DNA of 53,460 nucleotides, from NCBI RefSeq assembly GCF_012911875.1, contig NZ_JAAXKZ010000025.1, positions 1 to 53,460 of the forward strand, in the 5' to 3' direction. This document shows, in pieces, positions 8,907 to 23,157 of the stretch (positions within the stretch are counted from its first letter, which is position 1; each line of letters opens with the position of its first letter). Below the pieces are notes generated by a model. That model had not been told where the DNA came from and did not search any database. It saw only the letters and a list, made by a program, of their open reading frames with translations. A program made the translations under genes and the position numbers. The stretch is from Pseudonocardia bannensis. Lineage in GTDB: Bacteria; Actinomycetota; Actinomycetes; Mycobacteriales; Pseudonocardiaceae.

Positions 8907-9200
8907 TCACCTCGTGGCGATGACCAGGGTGAAGAAGAAGGTCGCCACCACGAGGGCCGCGAAGCCCAGCACCATCGCGATCTTGGCGTGCTTGGCAGCG
9001 GCCGGTCGGCGAACGGCCGCCCCACCCAGGCCGAGCGCGGCCACGCCCAGGATCCAGCCCGCGAGCGAGATCGGGCTGGCGAGTACCGCGATGATGCCCA
9101 CGATGAGTGCCGCCTTGCCCAGCGCCGGGCTCTCCTGCTTCGCGGTCTTCTTGCGGGCGTCTTCGAGCAGGCGGTCGGCGACGGTGTTCTCCGTGCTCAT
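8907..9200 (-). CDS. Small two-helix membrane protein
   Basis: The 97-residue protein has a charged N-terminus (MSTENTVADRLLEDARKKTAK) and two hydrophobic spans, at about 29-60 and 73-95, separated by RRPAAAKHAK. The layout resembles DUF4190-like small actinobacterial membrane proteins. No catalytic motif is visible. The gene stands alone on the minus strand, facing away from the SCO6745-family gene across about 300 bases. Function is not assigned. Confidence 0.75.
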   Translation of the reverse strand: MSTENTVADRLLEDARKKTAKQESPALGKAALIVGIIAVLASPISLAGWILGVAALGLGGAAVRRPAAAKHAKIAMVLGFAALVVATFFFTLVIATR

Positions 9201-9507
9201 GTGGGGGGTCCTCCGGTTGGGGGCGGCCGCGCTGTGCGGCCTGTTGGTCGTTACACAGAGCGACGACTGCTCAGGTTCGGCGTCACTCCCAGATCTTCAA
9301 CGAGCCGACGAGACATCTGGTGCTCCGCCAGACCGGTGATCAAGTACCCGTCGCGACCGGTCGGTCGGCTCCTGGGGCGTGCTCGCGCGGGAGTGGCCGG
9401 AGGCGGGGCACTGGTCGAATTTAGTTGGACGTCCTACTATCTGTGAGAGCGGTGGAGCCCGCGAGTGAGCGGTCGGCCACCCCTCGGGAGCCGGATGGAG
9501 GAGCGCA
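9201..9507. promoter_or_regulatory. Divergent promoter region with 18-bp dyad
   Basis: This 307-base gap lies between two divergent genes. Bases 9422-9439 (TAGTTGGACGTCCTACTA) form a dyad centred on GGACGTCC with only one mismatched pair (9426/9435). It lies 69 bases before the SCO6745-family start and suits a winged-helix (MarR-like) or TetR dimer. A TACTAT-like box overlaps its right arm. GGAGG lies upstream of the ATG at 9508. The rest of the gap shows nothing clear. Confidence 0.5.
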
Positions 9508-10404
9508 ATGAGCGATCAGGACGACCACCGAGCGCGACGGATGTGGCGGGCTCTGGAGCCCGTCCATGCGGTGACCTACTTCGCTCCCGAGTCGAAGGCG
9601 GCCTGCGATGCGCTGGGCACCAAGGGCTACTGGATGAGCTACTGCGCTTTGCGGGGCGCGCCGCTCGGGGAGGCGTCGCCGCAGGTCGTGACCGCGCTGT
9701 TCTACAACTTCGCCCCCGGCCTGATCGCGCGGGCGCTGCCGGCGGCCTGGCAGGTGGCCTCCGCGGAGCGCTTCCGCGCGGTCCGCCTGGAAACGGTGGA
9801 CGCGGCACTGCACCGGCTGCTCGGCGCCGACCTGCTCGCTTCGCCCGAGGTCGTGGAGGCCGCCGAGCTCGCGCGGGAGGCGGCGCTCGCGGCCCCGACC
9901 GCCGGCCGGGCCCTGGCCGCGGCCAACGCCGCCCTGGAGTGGCCGGACGCGCCGCATCTCGTGCTGTGGCACGCACAGACGATCCTGCGTGAGCACCGGG
10001 GGGACGGGCACGTCGCCGCCCTGCTCACCGCCGGCCTCGATCCCGTGGAGACGCTCGTCGCCTTCGCGGCCGGGGCCGGGCTCGACGCACAGTGGCTACG
10101 CGAACGTCGTGGCTGGTCCGAGCAGGAATGGGCGGATGCCGCTGACCGCCTCGTCGAACGCGGCCTGCTCGACCCGGCCGGGTCGCTGACCTCCGCCGGG
10201 GAGGACCGGCGCCGAGAGGTCGAGGCGCACACCGATGCATTGGCCGACGTGCCATGGGCGGCGCTGGGCGACGAGCGGGCTCAGCGGCTCACCGAACTGG
10301 TGGCGCCGGTGGTCTCGGCGATCCTGGCCGGCGACGGACTGCTGCTGACCAACCCGATGGGCCTGCGGCCGCTGGTCGCCCAGCCGTCCGCGGGAACCTC
10401 GTGA
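9508..10404 (+). CDS. SCO6745-family protein
   Basis: The 298-residue protein belongs to the actinobacterial SCO6745 (SalK-type) family, recognised by WRALEPVHAVTYFAPE at about 13-28, GYWMSYCALRGAPLG at about 40-54 and FYNFAPGLIARALPAAW. A winged-helix-like C-terminal half follows (RRGWSEQEWADAADRLVERGLLDPAGSLTSAGEDRR). The protein is all helical and cytosolic with no known enzymatic centre; the helix-turn-helix-like part suggests DNA or ligand binding. It stands alone behind the palindromic region at 9422-9439. Confidence concerns the family, not the function. Confidence 0.82.
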   Translation: MSDQDDHRARRMWRALEPVHAVTYFAPESKAACDALGTKGYWMSYCALRGAPLGEASPQVVTALFYNFAPGLIARALPAAWQVASAERFRAVRLETVDAALHRLLGADLLASPEVVEAAELAREAALAAPTAGRALAAANAALEWPDAPHLVLWHAQTILREHRGDGHVAALLTAGLDPVETLVAFAAGAGLDAQWLRERRGWSEQEWADAADRLVERGLLDPAGSLTSAGEDRRREVEAHTDALADVPWAALGDERAQRLTELVAPVVSAILAGDGLLLTNPMGLRPLVAQPSAGTS

Positions 10405-10475
10405 CCTCGCGGTAGCGCTCCGGCCGCGGGGGTCGATCATCGGGGAGAACATCTGCTGGCGGTCATGAGCGCGTC

Positions 10476-11212
10476 ATGTCCCAGGATCCCTATCAGCAGT
10501 GGCGCGAGGACGACGCCACGGGCGCGCAGATGTCCGGCACGGGGGAGCCGGCCCGGCCCGACCCGCCGACCAGCCGTTACCCGGCCGGGTACGACCCCGT
10601 CGACCCGGATCCGACGAGTGCGGTCCCGGCGGGCTCGGATCCGGCCGGACCCGATCCGACGGGGCCGGGCGCGGCCGGCTCGGGTCCGTCCGGTGGCGCG
10701 GTCCGCGACCCGAGCCCGAGGTACCCGGGGCAGTCGATGCGGGGGCGTCCTGCCCGGACGCAGGTTCGTAGGGCACGTCGTATCCCGGTACCGCCGATCC
10801 GGGAGCGTCGTACCCGGCTGCCGGTCGTCCGGGGACGCCGTACCCGTCGGCCGTCCCGCCGTCCGTGTCCTACCCGCAGCAGCCGGGCCACCCGTTCCAG
10901 CCGGGCCGTCCCGCCCCGTCCGGATACGACGTCCCGCCGGCCGGCTACGGGCCCTACCCGCCCTACCCGCCGGGCCCGCACGCTTGGTACGTCGGCCGGC
11001 CCACCAACGCGATGGCGATCGTCTGCCTGGTCTTCGGAGTGCTCCGGCTGTTCTGGCTGGGTAGCGTGCTGGCGCTGGTGCTCGGCTACGTCGCGCGCAG
11101 CCAGATCCGGCAGACGGGCGAGGGCGGCGACGGGCTGGCGGTCGCCGGCATCGTGCTCGGCCGGATCGGGATCGGATTCCTCGCGATCGGCATGTTCTTC
11201 GCCGCTCTCTGA
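10476..11212 (+). pseudogene. DUF4190 membrane protein, frame-disrupted
   Basis: An N-terminal part starting MSQDPYQQWREDD, rich in Pro/Gly/Asp, reads in one frame to about 10735. The conserved C-terminal part (TNAMAIVCLVFGVL, GYVARSQIRQTGEGGDGLAVAGIVLG, two membrane spans) reads in another, ending at 11212. Between them the second frame shows the expected Tyr-Pro repeats (GTSYPG, GASYPA, GTPYPS) but has a TAG at about 10769 where a Tyr codon would fit. A frameshift near 10735 plus this stop split the gene. Either it is a real lesion in a low-complexity stretch or a sequencing error. A shorter product from GTG 10865 is possible but has no ribosome site. Confidence 0.65.
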
Positions 11213-11311
11213 GCCGCGGGGTGGATCACGCCGCAGCTCGGATCGGGGACCGCGCCCTCGACATCGGATCCACGCCGGGGGAGTCCTCAACGGGAGCCGG
11301 ACCGTGCCAGG

Positions 11312-12295
11312 ATGAAGAGCGTGTCCCGACCCGATCCTCGTCAGGCGGCCCAGTCGGCTGCGCTGTCCTCCGCAATGGCCGGAGCTGTCGATCTCTCGGC
11401 GCTCAAGGCCCGCTCGGAGGCGGCGGCCCGGCCGCAGCCCGCCGCCGGCGGCGGCAACGCGTCCAGCGATGGCCAGTGGGTCATCGACGTCACCGAGCAG
11501 ACCTTCCAGTCCGACGTTCTGGAACGGTCGATGCAGGTCCCGGTGGTCGTCGACCTGTGGGCCACCTGGTGCCAGCCGTGCAAGCAGTTGTCCCCTGTCC
11601 TCGAGCGGCTCGCCGAGGCCGGCAACGGCGCCTGGGTGCTCGCCAAGGTCGACATCGATGCCAACCCGCGCATCGCCCAGGCCTTCGGCGTGCAGTCCAT
11701 CCCGATGGTGGTGGCGGTGGTGGGCGGCCAGCCGGTCGACGCGTTCAACGGTGCCCTGCCCGAACCGCAGGTCCGGCAGTGGATCTCCTCGCTGCTCGAC
11801 GCCCTGCGCGACCGGATGCCGGCCATCCGGGAGGCCGAGGAGCGCGCCGCGGGGCAAGGAGGGGGCGAGGAGGTCGAGGAGCCCGAGGACCCGCGCTTCA
11901 CCGCCGCGGAAGACGCTCTCGAGCGCGGCGACTACGCCGCGGCCGAGGCCGCCTACCAGCAGATCCTCGACGTCGAGCCGGCCAACGACCAGGCCGCCGC
12001 AGCGCTGGCCCAGGTCCGGTTCCTCGCCCGCGCGGAGAACGTCGACCCGTCCGCGATCGCCCGGGCCGACGCCGACCCCGACGATCTGGACGCGCAGCTC
12101 GCGGCGGCCGACGCGGAACTGGCGGCTGACCGGGTGGAGGAGGCGTTCTCCCGGCTCGTCTCGGTCGCCGGCCGGACCTCCGGTGAGGACCGCGACCGTG
12201 CCCGCGAGCACCTGGTGGGCCTGTTCGACCTGTTCCCCCCCGACGACCAGCGCGTCAGCGCCGCCCGGCGGGCCCTGGCCCGCGTGCTGTTCTGA
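11312..12295 (+). CDS. Thioredoxin-domain protein with C-terminal TPR (CnoX-like)
   Basis: The 327-residue cytosolic protein has a disordered N-terminus, a thioredoxin domain at about 55-165 with active site WCQPC (Cys87, Cys90) and cis-Pro in QSIPMVVAV, and a C-terminal TPR region from about 195 ([25 protein letters not shown]). This is the YbbN/CnoX co-chaperone layout, in which the thioredoxin part protects cysteines of unfolded clients and the TPR hands them to chaperones. Here both active-site cysteines are kept, so redox activity is possible. A GTG nine bases further on is an alternative start. It stands alone. Confidence 0.93.
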   Translation: MKSVSRPDPRQAAQSAALSSAMAGAVDLSALKARSEAAARPQPAAGGGNASSDGQWVIDVTEQTFQSDVLERSMQVPVVVDLWATWCQPCKQLSPVLERLAEAGNGAWVLAKVDIDANPRIAQAFGVQSIPMVVAVVGGQPVDAFNGALPEPQVRQWISSLLDALRDRMPAIREAEERAAGQGGGEEVEEPEDPRFTAAEDALERGDYAAAEAAYQQILDVEPANDQAAAALAQVRFLARAENVDPSAIARADADPDDLDAQLAAADAELAADRVEEAFSRLVSVAGRTSGEDRDRAREHLVGLFDLFPPDDQRVSAARRALARVLF

Positions 12296-12319
12296 CCCGC
12301 CTCGCCGGCTGAGGTCCGA

Positions 12320-13813
12320 CTAGAGGCCACAGCTACCGGGCCCGCCCAGCAGCCCGGTGCGGAACCGCTGCACGCGCTCGTAGCCGTGCCCGGTGGTCTC
12401 CGGCTGCCCGCGGGCGTCGCGTTCGGCCCAGTCCCCGGCCAGCAGTACCTCGACGGCCTCGTCGAGGTCGCCCGGGGAAAGCCCGAACCCGCCCGTGGGG
12501 TCGATCAACCGCCCGGCGTACGCCCCGGCCAGGCACACCGCCGCGCGTCCCGCGGCCGGGCCCTCGGCCGGCGCGCCCAGGGCCCGTAGCGCCGCCAGGC
12601 CGTAGCGGCTCGCGATCAAGGTCGCCCCGGCATAGTCACCGAACTGCTCCTGCAGCGGCGTGAGCGTGTCGAGGTCGACCGACACCGAGCCGTCGGCCGC
12701 GCAGAACCGGGCGGGACCCTGGGCGGCGAGCTCGGCCGGGTCGCACTGCGCCCGGGTGGAATCGGCCGTCAGCTCGGGCGCCCGCCAGCCGTTGCCGGGT
12801 TCCTGTTGCGCCACCACCTCGCCGAACCACGCCGGGGCGTCCCCGCCGACGGACTGCAGCAGCCGGCCCAGCGGGAGGTTCCCGCCGCGGGCACGATCGG
12901 CCGCCGAGCCGAACCGGCGCTGGGTGAACTCACGGTTGTCGAGGGTCATGGCCGCGCACCGCACGGGCCCGTCGGCGAAACCGTCCTGGAACGCCGACAC
13001 CCGGTCGAACGCGTTGCCGTGCGCGCTCCGGTCGCCCGACTCGATACCGAGTGGATCGCGGAAGCCGATGAGCGCCAGCAATGCGGAGTCCCGCCCGGCG
13101 GGACCGACCGGCAGCCGCGCCGAACCGTCCGTGGTCGTGTCGACGAGGTGGCGGACCGACGCACCCGCATGGCAGTCGGCCATCGCCTCCAGCAGGATCG
13201 TGGGATAGCGCGCCGGTTCGCGGCGCTGCGCCGCATCGATGCCGAGCCGGGCCGACACGGCGTGGCCGATCTCGTGGGCGAGCACCACAACCGGGCCCAC
13301 CGGACCGAACCGGTTGCGCAGCGACGGCAGCAGACCTTCGGCATCCCAGACCACCGCGTCGGCGGCCGGGCAGTAGAACGCCTGCCCGCTGAGGTCGGCG
13401 GCCCGGCTGACGCACGGCGGCGCGGTGGCGCCGGCCTCGCCGGGGCGGACGGCTGCGAACTCACGGATGCCGGTCCAGGCCCGGCCGAAGTCGGCGGGGA
13501 ACCGCGACCTCCAGTAGCCCTGCAGCGCCTCGACGGTCAGGGTCGCGACCTCATCGGTCGACAGGTCGTCGACCGGTGGGCCGGCCGGGCCGGGTGCGGC
13601 GGGTGTCCCGCCGGGCGGCACGGTCCCGTCCGGTACGGCCGAGGTGGGCGCAGCGGGAGCCGCGCCCGGCCGGCCGGGAAGCACCTGTGCACAGCCGGCC
13701 GCGACGACCAGCACCGTGACGACCAGCACCGTGACGACGACGGGCGCGACGATCCGGGCCGCGACGCGGGCGCCGCGCGGCGATCTCCCCCGAGCGGCCC
13801 GCACGTCGTCCAT
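12320..13813 (-). CDS. Neutral zinc metallopeptidase, lipoprotein
   Basis: The 497-residue protein has a basic N-terminus, a hydrophobic signal segment and a lipobox ending VVAAGC at Cys41, so it should be anchored outside the membrane. A Pro/Gly/Ala linker (about 45-80) follows. The peptidase domain has HEIGH with His180, Glu181 and His184 and a downstream LLEAMADC helix (Glu209, Asp213) that fits the third-ligand position of the YpfJ-type neutral zinc peptidases. The start at 13813 (MDDVRAARGR) leaves a proper signal peptide; the frame from 14131 would overlap the divergent gene. Substrate unknown. It converges with the thioredoxin-TPR gene. Confidence 0.85.
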   Translation of the reverse strand: MDDVRAARGRSPRGARVAARIVAPVVVTVLVVTVLVVAAGCAQVLPGRPGAAPAAPTSAVPDGTVPPGGTPAAPGPAGPPVDDLSTDEVATLTVEALQGYWRSRFPADFGRAWTGIREFAAVRPGEAGATAPPCVSRAADLSGQAFYCPAADAVVWDAEGLLPSLRNRFGPVGPVVVLAHEIGHAVSARLGIDAAQRREPARYPTILLEAMADCHAGASVRHLVDTTTDGSARLPVGPAGRDSALLALIGFRDPLGIESGDRSAHGNAFDRVSAFQDGFADGPVRCAAMTLDNREFTQRRFGSAADRARGGNLPLGRLLQSVGGDAPAWFGEVVAQQEPGNGWRAPELTADSTRAQCDPAELAAQGPARFCAADGSVSVDLDTLTPLQEQFGDYAGATLIASRYGLAALRALGAPAEGPAAGRAAVCLAGAYAGRLIDPTGGFGLSPGDLDEAVEVLLAGDWAERDARGQPETTGHGYERVQRFRTGLLGGPGSCGL

Positions 13814-13883
13814 TCTGACCTGCGCCGGGTCGCCGGGGGAGTGGTTCACGACGGCCCTGCGCCGCGGGCTACGGTCGGGAGTC

Positions 13884-15269
13884 GTGTCGCACCCCTCGCC
13901 TGCCCCTGCTCGGTGCCCGCAGGCCGGGCGGCCGGTGCGCCGCCGGATGACGCCCGCGCAGCCGGTCGCCGCGCTGATCGTGCTCACCGCGCTCGCCGTG
14001 ACGGCGTGGCTCACCTGGTCGTATCCCGGCGGGCTGCTCACGCTGCTGCCGTCGACGGACATGCGTGAGCTGCACCCGGACTTCGACACCTTCTGGCACT
14101 CGGCGGTCGCGCTGACCCAGGGGACCGACATCTACGAGACCCCGGCGAAGCTGACCAACCTCAACCCACCGCTGCTGTCGGTGCTGATGACTCCCCTGAC
14201 GCTGCTCGATCCGCTGCCCGCCTACCGGCTCTTCGCCGTGCTCACCGCGCTGCTGGTCGTCGCCGTGGTTCTCGCGGTCGCTCGGGAGCTGCGGCTGTCC
14301 CGCGGCTGGACGGCCGCCGCGACGATCGCCCTGATCGTCTCCTCCCCGCTGCACGGGACGCTGCTCCTGGGCCAGATCTACGGACTGCTGCTCGCAGGCC
14401 TGGCCGCCGGGTGGATCGCCGAACGGCGGGGCCGGCCGGTGGTGGCCGCGGTGTTCTACGGCGTCACGGTCGCCCTCAAGCCGTCGCTGGCCCCGGTGCT
14501 GCTGCTGCCGCTCGTGCAGCGGCGCTGGCTCGCGCTGCGGGCGGGATTCGCCTCCGCAGCGGGCGCCACGCTGCTCGGCGTGCTCGTCGCGGGCCCGGCC
14601 AGTGGCCCGGAGTGGCTCCGGATCGCGCTGGCGGAGCCGGTGCCGGACGTCGTCGACAACGCCGCGTTGCCCGGGCTGGCCCTGCGGCTGGGCCTGCCCT
14701 CCGCGGCCGGCTCGGCACTCGGTGTCGTCGTGCTGCTGGGCACGCTCGCCTGGTTCGCGGCGCGGACCCGGCAGGGCCGTGGGGTCGACCCGGTGGGCAC
14801 GGCACCGTGGGCCGTCGTCGCCGCGGGTCTGCTCCTCGCGCCGATCGCCTGGCACAACTACCTGCTGCTGCTCTGGCCCGGTGTGCTCGTGCTGGCCGGC
14901 CAGGGCTCCGGCCGGCGGGCAGCGGCCGCGGTGCTGCTCGCCCTGCCGGTGATCCCGGTGTCCTGGGCGGAGCTGTGGACGGCGGAGAACCCGTGGTCGC
15001 CGCTCGGCCGGTCGCTCTACTGCGCGATCCTGATCGGCTACTGGGTGGTGCTGCTGTCGTCGGCATCCACGTCGCGCGGCGGTTCAGGGGCGACCCCCGG
15101 CGCCGGGGCCGCCGGTGGCTGCGCCGGCGCGGGCGGCTCGGCCACCTCCGGTGACGGCGCGGCCGGGGACGCAGCGGCGGCGATTTCGTCGGCGGAGTCC
15201 GAGGTCGGCGCAGCGGGTCCGGGCCGGGACGGCTCGGTGTCTGCCGACGTCCGCTCCGCGGGTTTCTGA
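13884..15269 (+). CDS. GT87-type polyprenol-phosphate sugar transferase, membrane protein
   Basis: This integral membrane protein is of the DUF2029/GT87 (mannosyltransferase-like) family, with about ten hydrophobic spans. The early extracytoplasmic loop [27 protein letters not shown] carries the acidic residues typical of GT-C enzymes, and [14 protein letters not shown] follows. Members add sugars to lipids or glycans outside the membrane using polyprenol-phosphate donors. The GTG start at 13884 has GGGAG just upstream; ATG 13947 is an alternative that still keeps the first span. The last 70 residues ([15 protein letters not shown] and onward) are low complexity and lie antisense to the end of glgB. 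The gene diverges from the metallopeptidase gene. Confidence 0.8.
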   Translation: MSHPSPAPARCPQAGRPVRRRMTPAQPVAALIVLTALAVTAWLTWSYPGGLLTLLPSTDMRELHPDFDTFWHSAVALTQGTDIYETPAKLTNLNPPLLSVLMTPLTLLDPLPAYRLFAVLTALLVVAVVLAVARELRLSRGWTAAATIALIVSSPLHGTLLLGQIYGLLLAGLAAGWIAERRGRPVVAAVFYGVTVALKPSLAPVLLLPLVQRRWLALRAGFASAAGATLLGVLVAGPASGPEWLRIALAEPVPDVVDNAALPGLALRLGLPSAAGSALGVVVLLGTLAWFAARTRQGRGVDPVGTAPWAVVAAGLLLAPIAWHNYLLLLWPGVLVLAGQGSGRRAAAAVLLALPVIPVSWAELWTAENPWSPLGRSLYCAILIGYWVVLLSSASTSRGGSGATPGAGAAGGCAGAGGSATSGDGAAGDAAAAISSAESEVGAAGPGRDGSVSADVRSAGF

Positions 15270-17596
15270 CCTGCGATCGCCGTGGCCTCCGCGGCGGCGG
15301 CGTCGCCGGTCGGCGCGCTCGTCGCGGGCGCGGCCAGGCCCCGCCGATGTACCGGGCCGCCGGTGTCGTCGGGCGCCAGCCACAGCACACCCGACGGGGG
15401 CAGCCGCAGCGCCGCGGACGCCGGCCGGCCGTGCCACCTGGTCTGGTCCGCCTCGACCACACCGAGGTTGCCCACGCCCGACCCGCCGTAGCTCTCGGCG
15501 TCGGTGTTGAGCACCTCGCGCCAGCGTCCCGCGAACGGCAGACCGACCCGATAGTCCTCGTTGGGCGTGCCGGAGAAGTTCGCGATGCAGGCCAGCACGG
15601 TGGGCCGCCCCTCGGCGTCGACGCCGTGGCGCAGGAAGCTCAGCACGTTGCCCGAGGCGTCGTTGGCGTCGATCCAGGAGAATCCCTCCGGGGTGGTGTC
15701 CCGGGTCCACAGCGCCGGGTTCTCCCGGTAGGCGCGGTTGAGGTCACCGACGAGCCGGCGCAGCCCGCCGTGCAGCGGGTCGTCGAGCAGGTCCCAGTCC
15801 AGCGAGCGCTGCTCGGACCACTCCCGGACCTGCCCGAACTCGCCGCCCATGAACAGCAGCTGCTTGCCGGGGTGCGCCCACATGAACGCCAGCAGTGCGC
15901 GCACGCCCGCGGCCTTGTTCCAGTCGTCGCCGGGCATCCGGGTCCACAGGGAGCCCTTGCCGTGCACCACCTCGTCGTGGCTGAGCGGCAGCACGTAGTT
16001 CTCGCTGAACGCGTACATCAGCGAGAACGTCATCTGGTTGTGGTGGTAGCTGCGATGGATCGGGTCGTGCCTGGTGTAGCCGAGCGTGTCGTGCATCCAC
16101 CCCATGTTCCACTTGAACCCGAAGCCCAGGCCGCCGAGATGGGTCGGCCGGGTCACCCCGGGCCACGCGGTGGACTCCTCGGCGATCGTCACCACGCCCG
16201 GGTGGTGGCGGTAGACGGTCGCGTTCATCTCCTGCAGGAACGAGACCGCGTCGAGGTTCTCCCGGCCACCGTGGATGTTGGGCAGCCACTGCCCTTCGGG
16301 GCGGGAGTAGTCGAGGTAGAGCATCGAGGCGACGGCGTCGACGCGCAGCCCGTCGATGTGGAACTCCTCGAGCCAGTACAGCGCGTTGGCGACCAGGAAG
16401 TTGCGCACCTCGGGGCGGCCGAAGTCGAACACGAGGGTGCCCCAGTCGGGCTGCTCCCCGCGGCGCGGATCGGCGTGCTCGTAGAGCGGGGTGCCGTCGA
16501 AGCGGGCGAGCGCCCACTCGTCGCGGGGGAAGTGCGCGGGCACCCAGTCGACGATCACGCCGTAACCGGCCTGGTGGAGCCGGTCGACGAAGTACCGGAA
16601 GTCGTCGGGGCTGCCGAACCGCGCGCTCGGCGCGTAGTAGGAGGTGACCTGGTAGCCCCAGGACCCGCCGAACGGATGCTCGGCCACGGGCAGCAACTCG
16701 ACGTGGGTGAAGCCGGTCTCGTCCAGGTACTCGATGAGTTCGTCGGCGAGCTCGCGGTAGTTCAGACCCTGCCGCCAGGAGCCGAGGTGCATCTCGTAGA
16801 CGCTCATGGGCTCCGCGTGCGGTTGACGCCGGGCGCGGGCGGCCATCCACTCGGCGTCGCCCCACTCGTGGCGCGAGGCGTCGACGACCGACGCGGTGGC
16901 CGGCGGGATCTCGGTGGCGAAGGCGAGCGGGTCGGCCTTGTCCCGCCAGCGGCCGTCGGCGCCGAGGATGCGGAACTTGTAGCGGGTGCCCGGCCCGACG
17001 TCCGGCACGAAGATCTCCCACACGCCGGAGCCACCCAGCGAGCGCATCGGGTGCGTCCAGCCGCCCCAGCCGTCGAAGTCGCCGGTGACCCGCACACCCT
17101 GCGCGGTGGGCGCCCAGACGGCGAAGCTGGTGCCGGTGACGGGGCCGGACGCGGTGTCGTAACGGCGTTCGTGGGCCCCGAGGACGTCCCACAGCCTCTC
17201 GTGGCGACCCTCGTTGATCAGATGCAGGTCGACCTCACCGAGGGTGGGCAGCCACCGGTACGGGTCGTCGACGGTGTCGATGCGGTCGCCGTAACGCACC
17301 GAGAGCTTGTAGTCCCCGGGCGGACCCGGGACCACACCGGACCACAGCCCCGCGTCGTGCACCTTCGCCAGCGGGTACGCGTTCTCCGGGTCACCGCCGA
17401 GCAGCACGTGCACCTCGTCGGCGTGCGGGCGCAGCGTCCGGACCACGGTGCCGTCCGGGTGGGGGTGGGCGCCGAGCACACCGTGGGGGTTGTGGTGGGC
17501 GCCGCCGAGCACCTGGTCGATCGTCGCCGGATCCGGCGGGCTGGCATCGACCGGGCGGGGGTTGATCGTCTGGGTCTGGTTCTCCTCGCGATCCAC
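15038..17596 (-). CDS. glgB: 1,4-alpha-glucan branching enzyme
   Basis: This 852-residue GH13 branching enzyme cuts alpha-1,4-glucan and forms alpha-1,6 branches in the cytosol. Two N-terminal carbohydrate-binding modules (about 25-220; [16 protein letters not shown] and [22 protein letters not shown]) precede the barrel. The catalytic nucleophile is in [12 protein letters not shown], the acid in VVTIAEEST, and the transition-state histidine in [13 protein letters not shown]. The usual protein ends at about LWLAP. Here about 115 further Ala/Pro/Glu/Ser-rich residues follow, overlapping the GT87 gene on the other strand by 232 bases. The GTG start at 17596 gives MDREEN. It follows maltokinase by 109 bases and completes the GlgE pathway. 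Confidence 0.96.
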   Translation of the reverse strand: MDREENQTQTINPRPVDASPPDPATIDQVLGGAHHNPHGVLGAHPHPDGTVVRTLRPHADEVHVLLGGDPENAYPLAKVHDAGLWSGVVPGPPGDYKLSVRYGDRIDTVDDPYRWLPTLGEVDLHLINEGRHERLWDVLGAHERRYDTASGPVTGTSFAVWAPTAQGVRVTGDFDGWGGWTHPMRSLGGSGVWEIFVPDVGPGTRYKFRILGADGRWRDKADPLAFATEIPPATASVVDASRHEWGDAEWMAARARRQPHAEPMSVYEMHLGSWRQGLNYRELADELIEYLDETGFTHVELLPVAEHPFGGSWGYQVTSYYAPSARFGSPDDFRYFVDRLHQAGYGVIVDWVPAHFPRDEWALARFDGTPLYEHADPRRGEQPDWGTLVFDFGRPEVRNFLVANALYWLEEFHIDGLRVDAVASMLYLDYSRPEGQWLPNIHGGRENLDAVSFLQEMNATVYRHHPGVVTIAEESTAWPGVTRPTHLGGLGFGFKWNMGWMHDTLGYTRHDPIHRSYHHNQMTFSLMYAFSENYVLPLSHDEVVHGKGSLWTRMPGDDWNKAAGVRALLAFMWAHPGKQLLFMGGEFGQVREWSEQRSLDWDLLDDPLHGGLRRLVGDLNRAYRENPALWTRDTTPEGFSWIDANDASGNVLSFLRHGVDAEGRPTVLACIANFSGTPNEDYRVGLPFAGRWREVLNTDAESYGGSGVGNLGVVEADQTRWHGRPASAALRLPPSGVLWLAPDDTGGPVHRRGLAAPATSAPTGDAAAAEATAIAGQKPAERTSADTEPSRPGPAAPTSDSADEIAAAASPAAPSPEVAEPPAPAQPPAAPAPGVAPEPPRDVDADDSSTTQ

Positions 17597-17705
17597 CCGT
17601 GAACCCTATTGCGACCGGGCCCGGATCGCCGACCCTGGTCAACCGTTCGGACCCGGATGGGCGCTTTCGGGGCGGCATCGGGATCCGGCTGTCGCGCTCC
17701 GCCGC

Positions 17706-19150
17706 TCAGCCCACGGCGTCGGTGTCGGTGTCGGTGTCGGAGGTGATGCGCGCGATCGAGGCCAGTGGGATCGGCACCCACGCGGGCCGGCTGCGGGTCT
17801 CGTAGAGCACCTCGTAGACGGCCTTGTCCAACTCGAACGCGCGCAGCACGAGGCTGTGCGCCCGTGGGTCCGTACCGGCCCGCTTGGCGTAGCCGTCGCA
17901 GAACGCCGACCGGTTGCGGGCCGACCACTCGTTGGCCCGCCAGGTCAGCTGTGCTTCCTGATGGGCCTCGTGATCGGGGTCGGAGAACCCGCCCGGCTCC
18001 CAGTCCGACACCTGGTGAAACGCCGCGTAGTCGAACGAGCGCAGCATCCCCGCGACGTCGCGCAGCGCGGAGTCCGGCCGCACCCGCTCCTCCAGCGGCT
18101 TGGCCGGCTCGCCCTCGAAGTCGATGAGAAACCAGCCCAGCGGCGTTCGCAGGGCCTGCCCCAGGTGCAGGTCACCGTGGATGCGCTGGACCGGCACCGG
18201 TGTGCCCCAGGCCGCCAGCGCGTCGTAGGCGGCCTGGATCCGGTCGACGTGCTCGGTGAGCTGGGGGACCTCAGCGGCGGCGGAGGCGAGCCGGGCGGTC
18301 ATCCCCGCGGCCAGCTCGGCCGGGTCGGACTCGGACACGCCGAGGGCGCGGGCGAGCTCGTCGTGCACGAGCGCGACGGTCTCGCCGAGCCGGAACGACT
18401 CCCCGGCGAAGTCACCGCCGACCTCGTCGGCGCGCAGGTCGGCCTCGGCGAGCAGGTCCCGCACGCTGGCCAGGGCCATCGACCAGCCGTTGGCGGAGTT
18501 GGCGGCGAAGTCCTGCAACACGCCCAGGGTGACCGGCTCGCCGTCCAGGGTGCCCTCGACGGCGCCCTGCAGCGCGGCCACCTGCTCGCTGCCCACCGTC
18601 CGCAGAGCCCGGTGCAGCTCCAGGTCCGGGTTGATGCCCGGCGCGATCCGGCGGAACAGCTTGAAGATGGCCTTCTCGCCGTAGGCGACCGAGGTGTTGG
18701 ACTGCTCGACGCCGAGCACCCGCCCGCTGACCCCCTCGGGGATCTCCGCGCCGGGCTCGGGCACGAAACGCACGTCACCGTGCTCACCGCCCACCGTGAG
18801 CCCGCCGCGGATCGCGTCGAGCAGCCAGTCGCTGACCTCGTGGTCCCAGAGCCCGTCGTAGGCGATCCGGTCGCCGACCCGGCCGATCGTCATGTGGTCG
18901 AGCTCGGTGCGCGTGTCGGAGCGCCGGGCCACGAGCAGCTGGTAGTACTGCACCGGCCCGCCGTCGGCGAACTCGACGGCGAGCACGGTGTGGTCGAGCA
19001 GCAGGTCGCCCGCGCCGTCGCCACCGATGAGCGGGGTGTTCGCAGCCACCCCGACCGAGCGCACCTCCCGGCCCTTGGCCGCGAACCACCGTTGCCGGGG
19101 CAGCCAGTCGGCCAGCAGCGCGGAGAGCTCCGAGGACGGCAACGCCAGAC

Positions 19151-19154
<4 letters not shown>
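17706..19154 (-). CDS. mak: Maltokinase
   Basis: This 482-residue aminoglycoside-kinase-like enzyme (Pep2) phosphorylates maltose at C1 with ATP, making the maltose-1-phosphate used by GlgE. The N-terminal cap begins [25 protein letters not shown]. The phosphotransfer loop is [10 protein letters not shown], and the metal site is [10 protein letters not shown]. The GTG start at 19154 overlaps the treS stop by four bases (GTGA), so the two are translationally coupled; the frame from 19340 would only re-read the end of treS. The C-terminus contains a SDTDTDTD run from a 6-bp repeat. TreS makes the maltose and GlgE uses the product. Confidence 0.95.
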
Positions 19155-20929
<1,775 letters not shown>

Positions 20930-20982
20930 GGAGGTATCGCGTCCTACACAAGAGGGATGAATGGCGGAGGGGGCATCGGGCA

Positions 20983-21011
20983 GTCGTACCGCTCCCGGTG
21001 TCCCTGGTCAA
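20983..21011 (-). promoter_or_regulatory. Predicted treS promoter
   Basis: On the minus strand TTGACC (21006-21011) and TACGAC (20983-20988) are spaced by 17 bases, a good match to a housekeeping sigma promoter. It would give a leader of roughly 45-50 bases and start a treS-maltokinase(-glgB) transcript separate from glgE. The remaining intergenic DNA (20930-21165) shows no other clear signal. Confidence 0.55.
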
Positions 21012-21165
21012 AACGTGAGCGGGCCCTTATCGAGGGTATCCGGATGAACGCCGGCCGGGACGGCCGCGCTCACCCGCGACGGGCACGGCCGTACCGGCTG
21101 GCACCGGTGTCGGCGAAACAGTGGGCCGCCGAACCTTTGCGCTGCTCAGCGGCCCGCTGGGGTGT

Positions 21166-23157
<1,992 letters not shown>

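Noticed and set aside
10865..11212. DUF4190 protein as an intact short gene from GTG 10865
   Set aside because: No Shine-Dalgarno precedes it and the same frame upstream still shows the family's YP repeats, so a broken longer gene is the better reading, though not certain.
10577..12211. 544-codon minus frame across the DUF4190 and thioredoxin genes
   Set aside because: The plus-strand thioredoxin domain with WCQPC and TPR is unmistakable; the antisense frame is a GC-bias shadow.
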